From Mycoplasmataceae bacterium UBA3729 (GTDB lineage: Bacteria > Bacillota_I > Bacilli_A > Mycoplasmatales > Mycoplasmoidaceae): a stretch of 64,000 bases of DNA. Below are positions 36,812 to 49,630 of this stretch, one piece after another. A model generated the notes under the pieces. That model did not search any database. It worked only from the letters and a program-made list of their open reading frames with translations, and had not been told where the DNA came from. Position 1 is the first letter of the stretch. Each line of letters opens with the position of its first letter. The stretch is from assembly GCA_002372615.1 (NCBI GenBank), contig DFHG01000004.1:1-64000 (forward strand), in the 5' to 3' direction. A program made the translations under genes and the position numbers.

Positions 36812-38174
36812 TATTAAATTGTTTTATCAATCTTTCAATGTCTTGCCTTGACATTGTGTCTTTAGAACCATTAATTACCATTTGTTCATAAATATCTTGG
36901 AGTGAAGGAATATTTTTTCTTAATTCATTAAAGTAAACATTATTTTTAATTAAATTAATTTGAAACTTGTTATAAATTTCTTCATTTTTAAATGTAATTT
37001 TGTAATAAATAAGATTATGATCACTTGCATAATGACTTGCAATGATTTTTAATTCATTTATAATTTCATTAAATTTATTACTAAATTTATTATCAATACA
37101 TACAATATATTCATTTGCAAACATTGTTTTTAATAATTCATCACGTTTACCTGAATAAATCACTTTTCCACCATCGAGGATAGTTAATGAATCACAATAT
37201 GAATTTAATTCAGAAAGAACATGTGAAGACATAAAAATAGCTTTACCTTGTTGTTTTAAATGTTTTAATGTATTAAAAAAATCAATACGTGCTTTAGGAT
37301 CTAGATTAGCCATTGGCTCATCCATAATAATGATCTCTGGATCATGAGTTAAGGTTTGTGCTAAAATAATTTTACGCTTTTGGCCTGATGAAAATTTATT
37401 AGGTGAAACATGTCTTAAATTCCACATACCAAGATCTTTCAATACTTGTTTTACTTTATTAATAGCAAAATGTTTATTAAAACCAGAAAGCATAATCATC
37501 CAAGTTAAATATTCTTGTGCAGAAAAACCTTCTGGGAAAACAGCTTTTTCAGGAACATAACCTATTTTCTTTTTAGATGCCTCATTAATATTTGGAATAC
37601 CATCTATTAAAATTGTTCCAGATCACTTATAGTATGAAGAAATAATTGATTTGATAGTTGTTGTTTTACCTGCACCATTTGCACCAATAAATGCATGGAA
37701 CTCTCCAGGATAAATATCAAAATTTAATGAATCAATTGTAGGAATTTTTTTATGTCCATAATATTTAGTTAAATTACGGACATATAGAATTGGTTTTTCC
37801 TTTTTTGATTTATAGAAATCAATATCATATTCAAAAAACTTATGGTTTTTAGAGCCTACAAAATTAAAATACTCATTAATAACTCTATAAATACGTTTTG
37901 CTTCTTCAGCATATTTACTATTAATAAATAATTTTTTACATTCATTATTAAATGAATTAATTGTTTCATTTAATTGTTTTTTTTCATTTAATGCAGATTG
38001 CTTAATTTTTGTAATCACACTTGTAGTATCAGAATAGTTGCTTTGCTTAACTAAATTAATCTTAAAAAGTTTATTGGTATTAATTTCATTGTAACCTTTA
38101 AATGAATGGATAAACTTATTTAATTCATCATTTTTTTCAATAAATTTAATAATGTCTTCTTGAGTAATTTTCAT
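36801..38174 (-). CDS. ABC transporter ATPase with extra N-terminal domain
   Basis: ATP-binding subunit of an exporter-type ABC system, 457 residues. The ATPase core begins near residue 125: Walker A GANGAGKTT (about 165-173), SSGQKRKIILAQTL signature, Walker B IIIMDEP and FMSSHVLSEL switch His. It is of the ABC-2 class (drug/lipid/gliding type). In front lies about 125 residues of Lys/Asn-rich helical sequence not found in ordinary ABC ATPases. Its start overlaps the ileS stop (TAATG) and its end overlaps uvrC. The membrane protein at 32142-34457 is the likely partner. Confidence 0.88.
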
Positions 38175-40894
38175 TATCTATTTTGTTTTAGTACATTTTC
38201 ACATCGTTTACAAATATGATCATTGTTTAATTCATTATTTTTAAAATATTCTCAACAACGTTCACATCTTATAAAATTAGCATTTGAACATTCTATTTCT
38301 CATGCATTCTTTTCCATTGAATCATTATTTTCAATTACAACATTAGCAACATTTAAATAATATTTAAGCAAAAGTGGTTCAAAATTTAAATAATTATTAA
38401 GTTTAATTTTCACTATAGCTTGTGTGTTTTTAGCTATACTATTGTTTTTTCTTAATAATTCTAATTTAGCAAAAACATCATCTTTCAATTTAAAAAATAG
38501 AGATCAATATTCATTATTTATTGGATCAATATTAACTCCTAAATTATTTAAATATTTAGTTAAAAAAATTGATTCTTCTTTTGTATTAACTGATTTTAAA
38601 TGAGAATATACTTCTTCACAAGTATAAGGAAGAATTGGAGCAAGCATTGATAAGTATGCTTTTAATATGTGAAAAAGAACTGTTTGAATAGCGCGTCGTT
38701 TTTGATTATTAGGTTCATCACAATACAAACTATCTTTAATGATGTCAAAATATCAACTTGATAACTTAATTGTATTTAAATTTAATAATTTAATAATTGA
38801 TGAAAAATCAAAACACTCATAAAATTGTTTAACTTGTGTTAACATATTATTAATTTGAGTAAGAATATAATTTTCTTCAGGATCAAATTTAGTTACTTTG
38901 TCTTTATTAAAATTAAAATCAACAATATTAGATAAAATAAATTTAAAAATGGTATTCCTTATACGACGATAAACTTCAGAAATTTGATTTAAAATACCAT
39001 TAGAAATTCTTACATCATCTTGATAATCACTATTAGCTGCTCACAATCGTAAAATATCAGCACCATATTTAGCACATACAGTCAAAGGATCAATAATATT
39101 TCCTAGTGATTTTGACATTTTTCTTCCCATATCATCTAAAACAAAACCATGAGAAAGTAATATTTTGTATGGAGCAATATCATTTTCAATTACACTACAT
39201 ATTAATGAAGAATTAAATCAACCTCGATATTGATCATTACCTTCAAAATACAAATCATATGAAGGTTTTAATCCATAATGTTTCAACACATTATAACTGC
39301 TTCCTGAATCAAATCATACATCCATAATGTCTTTTTCTTTAGTGTATCAATGTCCATTGTTTTTATAATCATTTGGTAAGAAGAATTCAACAGGTTTTTC
39401 AAATCAAGAATTTGTTCCATTCTCATTAATGATCTTAATAACATGAGTAATTAAATTGACATCAAAAATAGGATTTTTGTTTTCATCAAAAATAATTGGA
39501 ATTGGTACTCCTCATATTCTTTGACGAGATATGCATCACTCAACACGATTAGAAACCATATCTAATAATTGTTTTTTATTATTAGGATTAATAAATTTAA
39601 CATCATCGATTGCAGCAATTAATTTGTCTTTAATTTTAGAAATATTAACAAACCATTGTTTTGTTGCTCTATAAATAACAGGTTTTTTAGTTCGTCAATC
39701 AATTGCAACTGAGTGAGTAATTTTTTTACAGTTTAAAAGTGAATTAGTTTTTGTTAATCGATCAATAACAATTTTGTTTGAATCTTCATAGAAAACTCCT
39801 TCTAATTCAGAATCATTAATAGTTTTATCAAACTTACCATATTCATCAATAGGACAATAAATGCCAATTCCATATTTTTTACATGCATAATAATCTTCTA
39901 ATCCAAAACCTGATGCATTATGCACTAATCCAGTACCATTTTCACTTGTTACATACTCTGCTAAAATAACTGGTGAATTACGTTTAATTCAGGGATGAAT
40001 ATATTGAATATTTTCAATATCTCTTCCTTTAAATGTACCAACAACTTTATAATTTTCTCAACCTAAATTTTTTGCTATTTCTTTATGAGTTTTTTCTAAT
40101 AAAATGTAATAGTCATCTTTGTAAGCAATTCTTGCATATTCAAAATCAGGATGAACAGCTATAGCTAAATTACTTGGAATAGTTCAAGGTGTTGTTGTTC
40201 AAATTATTAACTTGTCATTATTTTTGATATATTTATTACCATTTACAACATTGAATGCAACAAATATAGAATAAGCTTCTACATTTTCATACTGAATTTC
40301 TGCTTCAGCTAAAGCTGAATGACTTGATCATGATCAATATACTGGTTTAAAATCTTGATAAATTAAACCTTTTTTAACAATAGCTAAAAATAAATTTAAT
40401 TGATCTTGTTCAAATTCTTTATCAAGTGTTAAATATTTTTTGTTAAAATCTGCCACTAAACCTAAACGTTTAAATTGTGTAATTTGTTTATTAACATTTT
40501 CAATAGCAAATTCTTTGCAATTTTCTCTTTGATCAACTACAGGTAAACTAGTTTGTTTACTACCATTTTTTTTAATTAACGCATGTTCAATTGGTAATCC
40601 ATGAGTATCCCAACCAGGTATATATAATGAATTATCTCCATTCATTAAATGATAACGCACAATAATATCTTTAATAATTTTATTAAGTGCATGTCCAACA
40701 TGAATATTACCATTTGCATATGGTGGACCATCATGTAAAATCCAATGTCTACCATCTTTGTTTTTTTTTAATATCTTGTCATAAATATTACTATCATCTC
40801 AAATTTTTTGAATTTTAGGCTCTTTTATATTTAAATTAGCCTTCATTTCAAAATCTGTTTTTAATATATTTAAAGTGTCTTTATAATTAACCAT
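38174..40894 (-). CDS. ileS: Isoleucyl-tRNA synthetase
   Basis: Class I synthetase charging tRNA-Ile, 906 residues. HVGH at 65-68 in [13 protein letters not shown], the editing domain with [19 protein letters not shown] near residue 590, and a C-terminal zinc module CERCW...CKRCE. This is the bacterial IleS type with the zinc finger retained. It follows alaS by 16 bases; its stop overlaps the start of the ABC ATPase gene. Many Trp are TGA. Confidence 0.97.
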
Positions 40895-40910
40895 TGTAAA
40901 TAAATTATAT

Positions 40911-43634
40911 TTATTTAGTCAATGTTTTTAGCAAATCAATTAATAAAGATTTTGTGTGAACAAAATCTGATAGTACTGCACCACCTTGTGCTAAATATTT
41001 ACTACCACCACCATAACCCTTAAGCAATTTATTAAATTGTTGCACTAAACTATTAGCTAATCATAAATTAATGATAATCTCTTTACCACTGGCAATTACA
41101 TATTCTAGCTTGTCCTTTTTTTCATTAAAGAAAATGAAAACATGAGTAGGATTTTGGTTACATAAATTTAGAAGAACAGAAGAAAGTAATTTTGTGTCCT
41201 CATCTTTAACAAATGTGTAATGAATGCATCCGGCACTAAGAGGAATAAATTTTTTAGCTAATTCAGTTGTATGATTTTTATTTATGTCTTTTATAGATTG
41301 TTTGATTAATGATGTATAAACTTCTTTAATTTTTTTAAAATCTAATTTTAATTTACGAAAACAAATACGATCTGCATCATAATTTAATGAATTAAATATT
41401 TTGTTAAATTCATCAGAAATTATCTTATGGTGATCTAATTCATTTTTCATATTATTAATTTGTAACTTTAATTTATCAATCTCATTTGATAAGTAATTAG
41501 TAATTGTATCATTAGATGTTATTCCAACAATCCGATAAAAATTGCTCCCTTTTAATTCATAATCAATGATCATAAATTGTTCAATATCTCTTGAATTTTT
41601 AATATGTGTGCCACCACAAATAGTAGCAACATTTTGATCAACAATAACTACACGTAATTTATCACCAATTTTTTCATATGTTTTTTCAAAATTAGCTTGT
41701 GCATGAATTTCTTTTGCTTCAGCCAAACTCATAATTTTTGTACTTACACTAGCATTTGAATTAATGATTTCATTAATTTTATCTTCAACTAAATATATTT
41801 CTTCATCTGACAATTTATGTTTACAATGAAAATCAAAAGAATATTTTAAATAACTCTTACTTGAACCTTCTTGATGAATGCTCTTATCAACTAATGATTG
41901 TAATGTTTTTTCCAATAAATGTTCACATGAGTGATTACGAGAAATTCTTAATCGTTTATCAGCATCAACTCTTAATTGATTAACAATAGAATTAGTATTT
42001 ATTTCAAAATCTGGGTCAATTAAATGAAAATGTTGCAAATTTGGTCCTTTAATAACATCTAAAACTTTTGTTTGTTTATTATCAACAATAATAAATCCTT
42101 CATCATGAGCCTGACCACCACTTGTTGCATAAAATGGTGTTTTATCAAAAACTAGTCAACATTTGTTTTTTATTTTATTAACTTGATGAAAATTTTCATC
42201 AAATATACCAATGATTTTTGAATCCAATAATGTTAAAGAATCATAATCAAATAATGAATTCTTTTTAAAAGTTAACAATTCATTATTTTGTTCAATAAAG
42301 GCTTTTATATTGTTAGTATTCTTAGAAATTTTTTGATGTTCTTTCATTAATTTAATATATTGTTTTTCATCAACATTAATATTGTTTTGTTCACACATGA
42401 TTTTAATAAACTCATATGGGAAACCATATGTATCAGTTAATTTAAATACATCAATAGCAGATAATTTTTTATTTTTAGAAATAGCATTTTTTAGTAATAA
42501 AAATCCCTTTTGTAATGTTTGTTCAAATAAATCATTTTCAGTATAAATAGTTTTAATTATTTCGTCTCTATTTTTTAATAAATATGGATAAAAATCAGAC
42601 ATTGAATCAATGATTGCATTAATAAGATCTTTAATAAAATTTTTATTTAAATTTAAAAAATTTGCATACATTAATGCTCTTCTTATTAATCGTCTAATTA
42701 CAGCACCTCGATCTTTTGCACTTGGAAAAATTTTATCAGCAATTGCAAATACTGAAGCTTTAATATGATCGCAAATGATAATAAAATTACGATTTATTTG
42801 TTTTTGATTCCTATCATTTGTAAAATATGCATTTATTTCATATTTAAAATTTGTATGATTTTCAAGAATTTTTATTAGAGAATTAAAAGCATCAGTATCA
42901 TAATCTGTAGGAACATCTTGTAAAACACAAGCAAGTCTTTCTAAACCTGCGCCAGTATCAATATTTTTACGTGCTAATTCCGTATAATTATCCTTACCAT
43001 CATTATTAAATTGAGAGAAAACAATGTTTCATATTTCAACATATCTATCATTTTCAATATCTTTGAAAAATAATTCTTCTCCAATATTTTTAGGATCATA
43101 CTTTTTGCCACGATCAAAATAAATTTCAGTACAAGGGCCGCATGGTCCATTACCAACATCTCAAAAATTTCGATCTTTATCACATTTTAAAATTTTATGT
43201 TTATCAATACCTAATTTTATTCATTCATTATATGCATCGGTATCATCTTTATAAACAGTAAAATACAATTTATTAACATCTAAACAAAAATGATTAACAA
43301 GAATATCATATGCAAAATGAATAGCTTCTTTTTTAAAATAATCTCCAATTGAGAAATTACCAAGCATTTCAAAAAATGAATGATGACGAGAAGTTACTCC
43401 AATATTTTCAATATCATTTGTTCTAATACATTTTTGAGAACTAGTTAAGCGATAAGAAGGTGGATTTTTTATCCCGGAAAAAAATGGTTTAAGTGTAGCA
43501 ACACCAGAATTAATTAATAAAAGTGATGGATCATTATGTGGAACTAATGATTGTGATGGTCATATTTGGTGACCTTGATTTTTAAAATAATCCAATCATT
43601 TGGTTCTAATATTACTTAATGTCCATTTTAACAT
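40911..43634 (-). CDS. alaS: Alanyl-tRNA synthetase
   Basis: Class II synthetase charging tRNA-Ala, 907 residues. The catalytic domain opens with [20 protein letters not shown] and has [10 protein letters not shown] and [12 protein letters not shown]; the editing domain carries the zinc-binding HSCEH (H-x-x-x-H) and CGGTH motifs; the C-terminal C-Ala domain ends with [11 protein letters not shown]. Two ATG choices exist, 43634 (MLKWTLSN) or 43626 out of frame; 43634 is in frame. Downstream ileS is 16 bases away. Confidence 0.97.
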
Positions 43635-43728
43635 GATGAATAATTATATATTTAATATAAGGTGGATATGGTGTTGAACATAACTTTACTATACATTGTT
43701 AATAAATAATTAAATTATTTTTAATAAT

Positions 43729-44349
43729 TTATATTTTCTTAGTTAAATGATTAATTGCAATAATGAATTTTGAAAAATTTCTATTATCTAGTTTTGTTGC
43801 TATTTTTTGAATTGTTGAAAAAATTTTTAATGAATAACCCATGAGGTCAACTTGTGAAATAAATTTCGAATAATTTTCTAAATTTTTTTGTAAATTATTC
43901 GAAAATTCTCCAATTGAAAAATTAATTAAAAAATATTTACATAAAAGAAACAATAATTCATATGAATTGTTCATACTTAAATTACATGATTTTTCAATGT
44001 TGTTAAATGCAACAAATATATCTTGAAAATCATCATTCATTAATTTATCATATTGCTCTTTTCAAAAAAATAATTTATCATCTTCTTTTAATTCAGAACA
44101 TTTTGATAAAAAAAATGTTTGGAATGATGAAATACTATCAATTAATTTAGTACTTGATAAAATATGTATAAATTCATCAACATTAATTGATAATTTTAAT
44201 TGGATAAAATAAAGATATGCAATTAAAAAAGATTCAAAAGGCATAAAAAATACAATACCTTTATTTGAAGTTTTTATATATTTTTTAATTACTTTCTTTA
44301 TTTTTTTTAAATCAGAAAAAATTTTTTTTAAAATTTTATTATTTTGCAT
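43729..44349 (-). CDS. Hypothetical protein translationally coupled to hrcA
   Basis: A 206-residue, mostly helical, Lys/Ile/Phe-rich protein without signal peptide; one Trp is TGA. Its ATG overlaps the hrcA stop (TAATG), so it is made from the hrcA message. In many Firmicutes grpE follows hrcA, but I see no GrpE features (no long coiled coil, no conserved C-terminal beta domain). No family recognised. Clear 93-base gap to alaS downstream. Confidence 0.65.
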
Positions 44350-45365
44350 TATTTTTTATTACTAATTTTTTTCAATTCTTCATTAACAAAATTTAATAAT
44401 CCTTTTATTTCGTCATAATTCATACGAGTTGGTCCAACAATTGATAGTTGTTTTGTTGAATTTCCAGTTTTGACTGAAGTGGAAGCAATGGTGATATCTT
44501 TTATACCAACATCATTGGCAAATGTAATTTTTGTATCACCTTTGTTTTGTTGAGTAAAAGCTATTTGTTTTCAAATAGAAGATTTTTCTAAAAGCTGTAA
44601 AACATTTTTCAATCGATTTATATCTTGGAATTCTGGTTGCATAACTAAATTGTTAATTCCATAAATGTTTGGTTTTTGTTGTACAAGATTAAATCCAAAT
44701 ATTTTTTCAATGATTTTTTGCATGCAGAATTCATATTGATGAACTGCCTTGCGAATTAATTCTCTAATTGTCTGCAACTTATGTTTAATGTCACTCAATT
44801 TTGTATCAATTAAACGATCATTAAATATTTTTACACATATCGTTACATCTTCTAGTTGCTTGTTATTTTCGATAGCAATACTATTTTTAACAATGTCACC
44901 ATTTGAATTAACTAGAATAATTAAAACTTGTCTTGAGGAAATAGGTATTAAATCAAATCGTTTCAATGTAACATCTGTATCAAATGATTGAACCACTGTT
45001 GGTAATTTAAGAATTGACTCAATAAGTGAAGCTGATTCATCAATAATGTTATCAATAGATAAATCTCTACGTTCAAATATAATTTTTAATTTATTTTTAA
45101 TATCATTTGAAAGATATGGTTTTAAGATATTTAATTCATAATATTTATATCCATTAATTGAAGGAATGCGACCAGAAGAAGTATGGGTTTTTTCTAACAA
45201 TCCATATTTTTCAAGCAAATTCATTTCAATTCTAATTGTTTGCGGAGATAAATTAGTCAAATATTTATCTACAATTAATTTACTTGGTACAGGTTGAGCA
45301 CTATAAGTATATTCATCAATAATAATTTTTAGGATTTGTTTTTGTCGATCAGAAAGTTTAAACAT
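44349..45365 (-). CDS. hrcA: Heat-shock repressor HrcA
   Basis: Repressor of chaperone genes that binds the CIRCE operator and is held active by GroEL-type chaperones. The 338-residue protein opens with a winged-helix domain (LSDRQKQILKIIIDEYTYSA, then QPVPSKLIV and the LLEKTHTSSGRIPS loop) and ends with the HrcA signature SIVGPTRMNYDEIKGLL. One Trp is TGA. No CIRCE (TTAGCACTC-n9-GAGTGCTAA) is visible upstream, so it is probably not autoregulated through that element here. Confidence 0.95.
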
Positions 45366-45395
45366 AATTAAAAAAATGATTAACTAAAGTATTTA

Positions 45396-45417
45396 TTATA
45401 TTTTATATAAAATATAA
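45396..45417. promoter_or_regulatory. 22-bp perfect AT-only palindrome between hrcA and the HAD gene
   Basis: TTATATTTTAT at 45396-45406 and its exact complement at 45407-45417, in the 68-base divergent promoter gap. It may be an operator or simply two overlapping -10 regions facing opposite ways; AT-only palindromes arise by chance more easily here. Confidence 0.35.
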
Positions 45418-45433
45418 ACTATTCTATTTGAAA

Positions 45434-47173
45434 ATGATCTATAAGTTATTAGCTGTTGATTTAGATGGGACATTACTTACAAAATTTAAAACAATCACTA
45501 AAAAAGACTTGAAAGCATTAAAACAATATAGTCAAAAAAATGGTGAAATTTTAATTTGCACAGGAAGAAGTTTTGACAATGCCAAAAAATACATAAGTAC
45601 CATTGAAAAATATATTGGTAAAAAATTAAAATATGTAGCTACACTTTGTGGTGCTGCAATTCATACTGACAATAATAATCACATTTCATATGCACCAATT
45701 GATTATGAAACTACCAAACTAATTATTAAAAAGACCAAAGAATTAGGAATGAATTTTGGTTTGTATGATGTTGATTATGATAATAATAAAGTAATTTATA
45801 TCAATGATAATTGTCCATTAATATATAGATTATTTTTTCGAAAATATAATTTAAAAAAAATTGGTAATAAAGAAAAATTGTTACCAGCATTAAAAATAAA
45901 TGTTGCTTCATTATCATCCAAAAAAGTTAAACAATTTATTGAATGAGCAAATAAAACACTCTCTGATAAAATAAGTATTTCTAATACATTAAAAAATGTT
46001 TTTTTAGAAATATATAGTAAACAATCTTCAAAAGGAATTGCTATTGAAAAAATTGCTAATAAATTAAATATTCCGTTGTCACAAACTGCTGCAATTGGTG
46101 ATAGTGGAAATGATATAACAGCTTTTAATACTGTTAAATTTTCATGTTTATTAGGAAATAATAATGCAAAAAAAATTGCTTGTCAACATTTTAGAACTAA
46201 ACATAATGGTGTTTCAAGATTTATTAATAAGTTTATTCTTAATGATCGAAATGATAAAGCAAAATTTCTTATTAGTGATTTAGATGGAACATTATTGAAT
46301 GATACAAACAAAACAATTGATAAAGATGTAGTTGAATGTATTAATAAACATATTGGTGACAAAATACCTTTTTTTGCTATTTCTTCAGGAAGAAATATTA
46401 TTGATAGTTATCGCTTTTTAAAGCAATTGAATTTTTCTAATAATATTAGACAATTTATTATTGCTAATAATGGTGCATTAATTTATGATGTAAATAATAA
46501 AAAAGTTATTTATACCAAATGCATTGATAAAAAAATTGTATTTAAATTAATTAACACAATCATAAAAAGTTATAAAAGTAAAAAATATGGTGAATTTGGT
46601 TCATTTATTCATGTTTTTAATAAAAGATTAATTAATACATCAATAAAAACAAATCTTAAATGTCTCCCTCCAATGTATGCAATAAATAGAGAATACATGA
46701 TACGTGGTATTACTAAGAATAATAAATCATTCCTAACAAATGTTCCAACTTCCAATATGTTTGAATTAGATAATGCTAATGAAATCAAATATCAAGTAGC
46801 AAAAATTCTTATATATTTTAATGATCAAAATAAATGTAATAAATTTAATGAAATAGTAATCAATAAATATTCCTCATTTTTATCTATTTCTAAATCTGGA
46901 CCTAGTTGTATTGAAATAAATGCAAAATGAGTTAATAAAGGGAATGGTGTTAAAAAAGTATGTAAAAAAATGAAATGTTCTCCATTAGAAGCTATTATTT
47001 GTGGTGATGAAAATAATGATATTTCAATGCTTAAATTATCTAATTGATCATTTACATTAAAAAAATCAAATAATAATGTAAAAAATAGTAGCATATATAA
47101 TTTAAATAGTAAATGTTCTACTATTGTTAAACAAGCACTAACATTGTATGATAAAATGTGAGGTAAAAAATAA
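45434..47173 (+). CDS. Tandem two-domain HAD (Cof-type) phosphatase
   Basis: A 579-residue protein made of two complete Cof/HAD-IIB phosphatase domains in one chain. First domain: nucleophile motif DLDGTLL at 9-15, CTGRSFDNAK, and metal motif GDSGND at 222-227. Second: DLDGTLL at 282-288, SSGRNIIDS, and GDENND near 524-529. Both copies keep the catalytic Asp pairs, so both should be active, on sugar phosphates or nucleotides by family. Usual Cof proteins are about 270-290 residues. The stop overlaps potA (TAATG). Several TGA Trp codons fragment it under the standard code. Confidence 0.88.
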
Positions 47174-48795
47174 TGGTTGGAAAATCTTTTATTAGACTTG
47201 AAAATATAAGTAAAAAATACTCCGATGGATATTTAGCAGTTGAAAATATTAATTTTAGTGTCAATCAAGGTGAATTTGTTACCATATTAGGACCAAGTGG
47301 ATGTGGTAAATCAACAATCTTGAAAATGATTGCTGGAATTGAGCAACCAACAACTGGAAAAATATTTATTGATGACAATAATGTTAACGGTTTACCTATT
47401 AATAATCGACCTACTGCAATGGTTTTTCAAGATTATGCATTATTCCCAAATATGAATGTTTATCAAAACATTGCATATGGACTAAAGCTTGTAACAATCA
47501 AAAAAGAAAATGTTCCACAAGTAAATATAGTAAAGGAAAATAAACTAAATTTACTCGCAATTAAAAAATCAGAGAAAAAAATAAAAACTATTCAAAAAAA
47601 AATTATTAGATTATTAAAGACAAAAATATTGGCTGAACAAGAAATAAGTCAATTGAAAAAAAATCCAATCTTTAACCGCATTAAAAATGAAAAAGAATAC
47701 ACTAATACTATTTATTCAATTAAATCAAAAATGATTAAGAAATACAATATTGAAAAAGTTTTAGTAATATCTTTTGATAATAGATGTAAATTAAATAGAA
47801 GAAAATCTAAAAATCTCTTACATAAATTTCCTAAATTAATTAATTTTAAAACAAAAAATCTAAATGAATTTCAAATTAGTGCATTAGATACATATAAAAA
47901 TTATTTATATTATCAAGATTTAAACAAATATATAGACTATATTAATCAAAAGATTAATAGTTTAAAACAAACTAAAGCATTCTGGCACAATTATCCAACA
48001 ACACAAATTGAAAAATGAAAAGATCATTTTTCAATGCGTAAATTGACTAAATCTGAAATTGATGAAAAAGTTAAAAATATTATTAAGATTACTGGATTGG
48101 AAGGAGCAGAAAAAAAATATCCTTCTGATTTATCAGGTGGAATGCAACAAAGAGTTGCTTTGGCTAGAGCTATTATTATTGAACCAAAAATTTTATTACT
48201 TGATGAACCTTTATCTGCTTTAGATGCAAAAGTTAGAGAACAAATGCAACTTGAATTAAAACATTTGCATAAGCGTTTGAACATTACTTTTATTCTTGTT
48301 ACTCATGATCAAGAGGAAGCATTATTTTTATCAAATCACATCATTGTTATGTCAAATGGTAAAATTCAACAAATTGATTCACCTAAGAAAATTTATCATA
48401 TGCCATCAAATACATGAGTAGCAAATTTTGTGGGTAAAGTTAATTTATTTGTTGCTGAATATTCTGAAAAAAATACACTTCAATATAAAGGAATTGAATT
48501 ACCTATGAAAAATGATAGTTCAAATAAAATGTCAATAGGTAGTTTAGTTTATTACATGGTTAGACCAGAAGATGTAATAATTGTTGATCCTGGAAAATCA
48601 AAAATTCAAGGAAAAATAAGTGAAGTTAATTATAAAGGTTCTAAATATGAAATATCTGTTAAATGGAATGGAACTATTATAAAAGCTATTGTTAATGATC
48701 CTATACTAGTTAATCAATCTGTAGGATTAACATGAAATAATACCACTGTTCATTTAATGAAATATGTTGATAATCAGGAGAATAAAAATGTTTAA
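47173..48795 (+). CDS. potA: Spermidine/putrescine ABC transporter ATPase
   Basis: ATPase of the polyamine importer, 540 residues. Walker [10 protein letters not shown] at 40-48, Q-loop [11 protein letters not shown] at about 83-93, signature [14 protein letters not shown] at 320-333, Walker B LLLDEP near 342 and the switch THDQEE; a TOBE-like C-terminal domain follows. A Lys-rich insertion of about 180 residues (107-285) separates Q-loop from signature; mycoplasma PotA proteins are known to be enlarged in this way. Start overlaps the HAD stop; its end overlaps potB by 8 bases. Confidence 0.93.
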
Positions 48796-49630
48796 AAATA
48801 AATTAAAATTTATTTTAAAAAATAATAAAGGAATATTACCATCATTACCTTATATACTTGTTGCTTTAATTTTTATTGTTATCCCATCAATATTAATTGT
48901 TATCAAATCTTTTTCTCCCACTAGTTCAGGATCAATTATTGAAAATTTTAATTTCATAAATGAATATGTTTGAATGAAAATTCTTAAATCAATTTATATT
49001 GCTACTGTTGCAACAATTATATGTGTTTTACTTTCTTATCCATTTGCTCATTTTTTAGCTTTCGGTATAAAAAGCAAAGTGTCTAAATCTTTAATTATTT
49101 TATTAATAACAGCACCAATATGAATGAGTTTCCTAATAAAAATTGTTGGATTGAAAACATTATTTGATTGTATTAATGGTTATCAAAACTCAACATTTGG
49201 TGATATTTTTACAATCCTTGGATTAGTTTATATATATATTCCATTTATGATTTTACCTATATACAATGTTTTGGAAGGTATGCCAAGAAATATTCTCTTT
49301 GCTTCCCATGATTTAGGAAGAGGGAGTTTTTATACATTTTTCAAAATTGTTATTCCATATACTAAAACTGCTTTATTTAGTGGAATTACTTTAGTATTTT
49401 TGCCTTCTTTAACTACTGTCGCTGTACCACAATTCTTAAATACAAGTAGTAGTGGGACTATGATTGGTGACATTATTATGGAAGAAGGTATATTAGCACA
49501 AATTAGTGATATTTCTTTAGCAAGAGCAAGCACACTTGCTTTCATTATCTCATTAATTGTTTTTGGTTGTGGAACAATTTATGTAGTGACTAAAAAAATT
49601 ATCAAAATAACAAAGGAAAGGAATAAATAA
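48788..49630 (+). CDS. potB: Spermidine/putrescine ABC permease PotB
   Basis: Inner-membrane importer subunit of 280 residues with about six segments: LPYILVALIFIVIPSILIVI near 21-40, SIYIATVATIICVLLSYPFA and further helices, and the cytosolic EAA-like loop ASHDLGRGSFYTFFKIVIP that docks on PotA. The ATG at 48788, preceded by AGGAG at 48775-48779, is preferred over an earlier frame-sharing start; it lies inside the potA 3' end. Stop overlaps potC (TAATG). Confidence 0.93.

Noticed and set aside
43635..43728. T-box or other riboswitch before alaS
   Set aside because: No T-box sequence or specifier stem is recognisable in this short AT-rich gap.
45366..45433. CIRCE operator before hrcA
   Set aside because: No TTAGCACTC/GAGTGCTAA arms are present in the gap.
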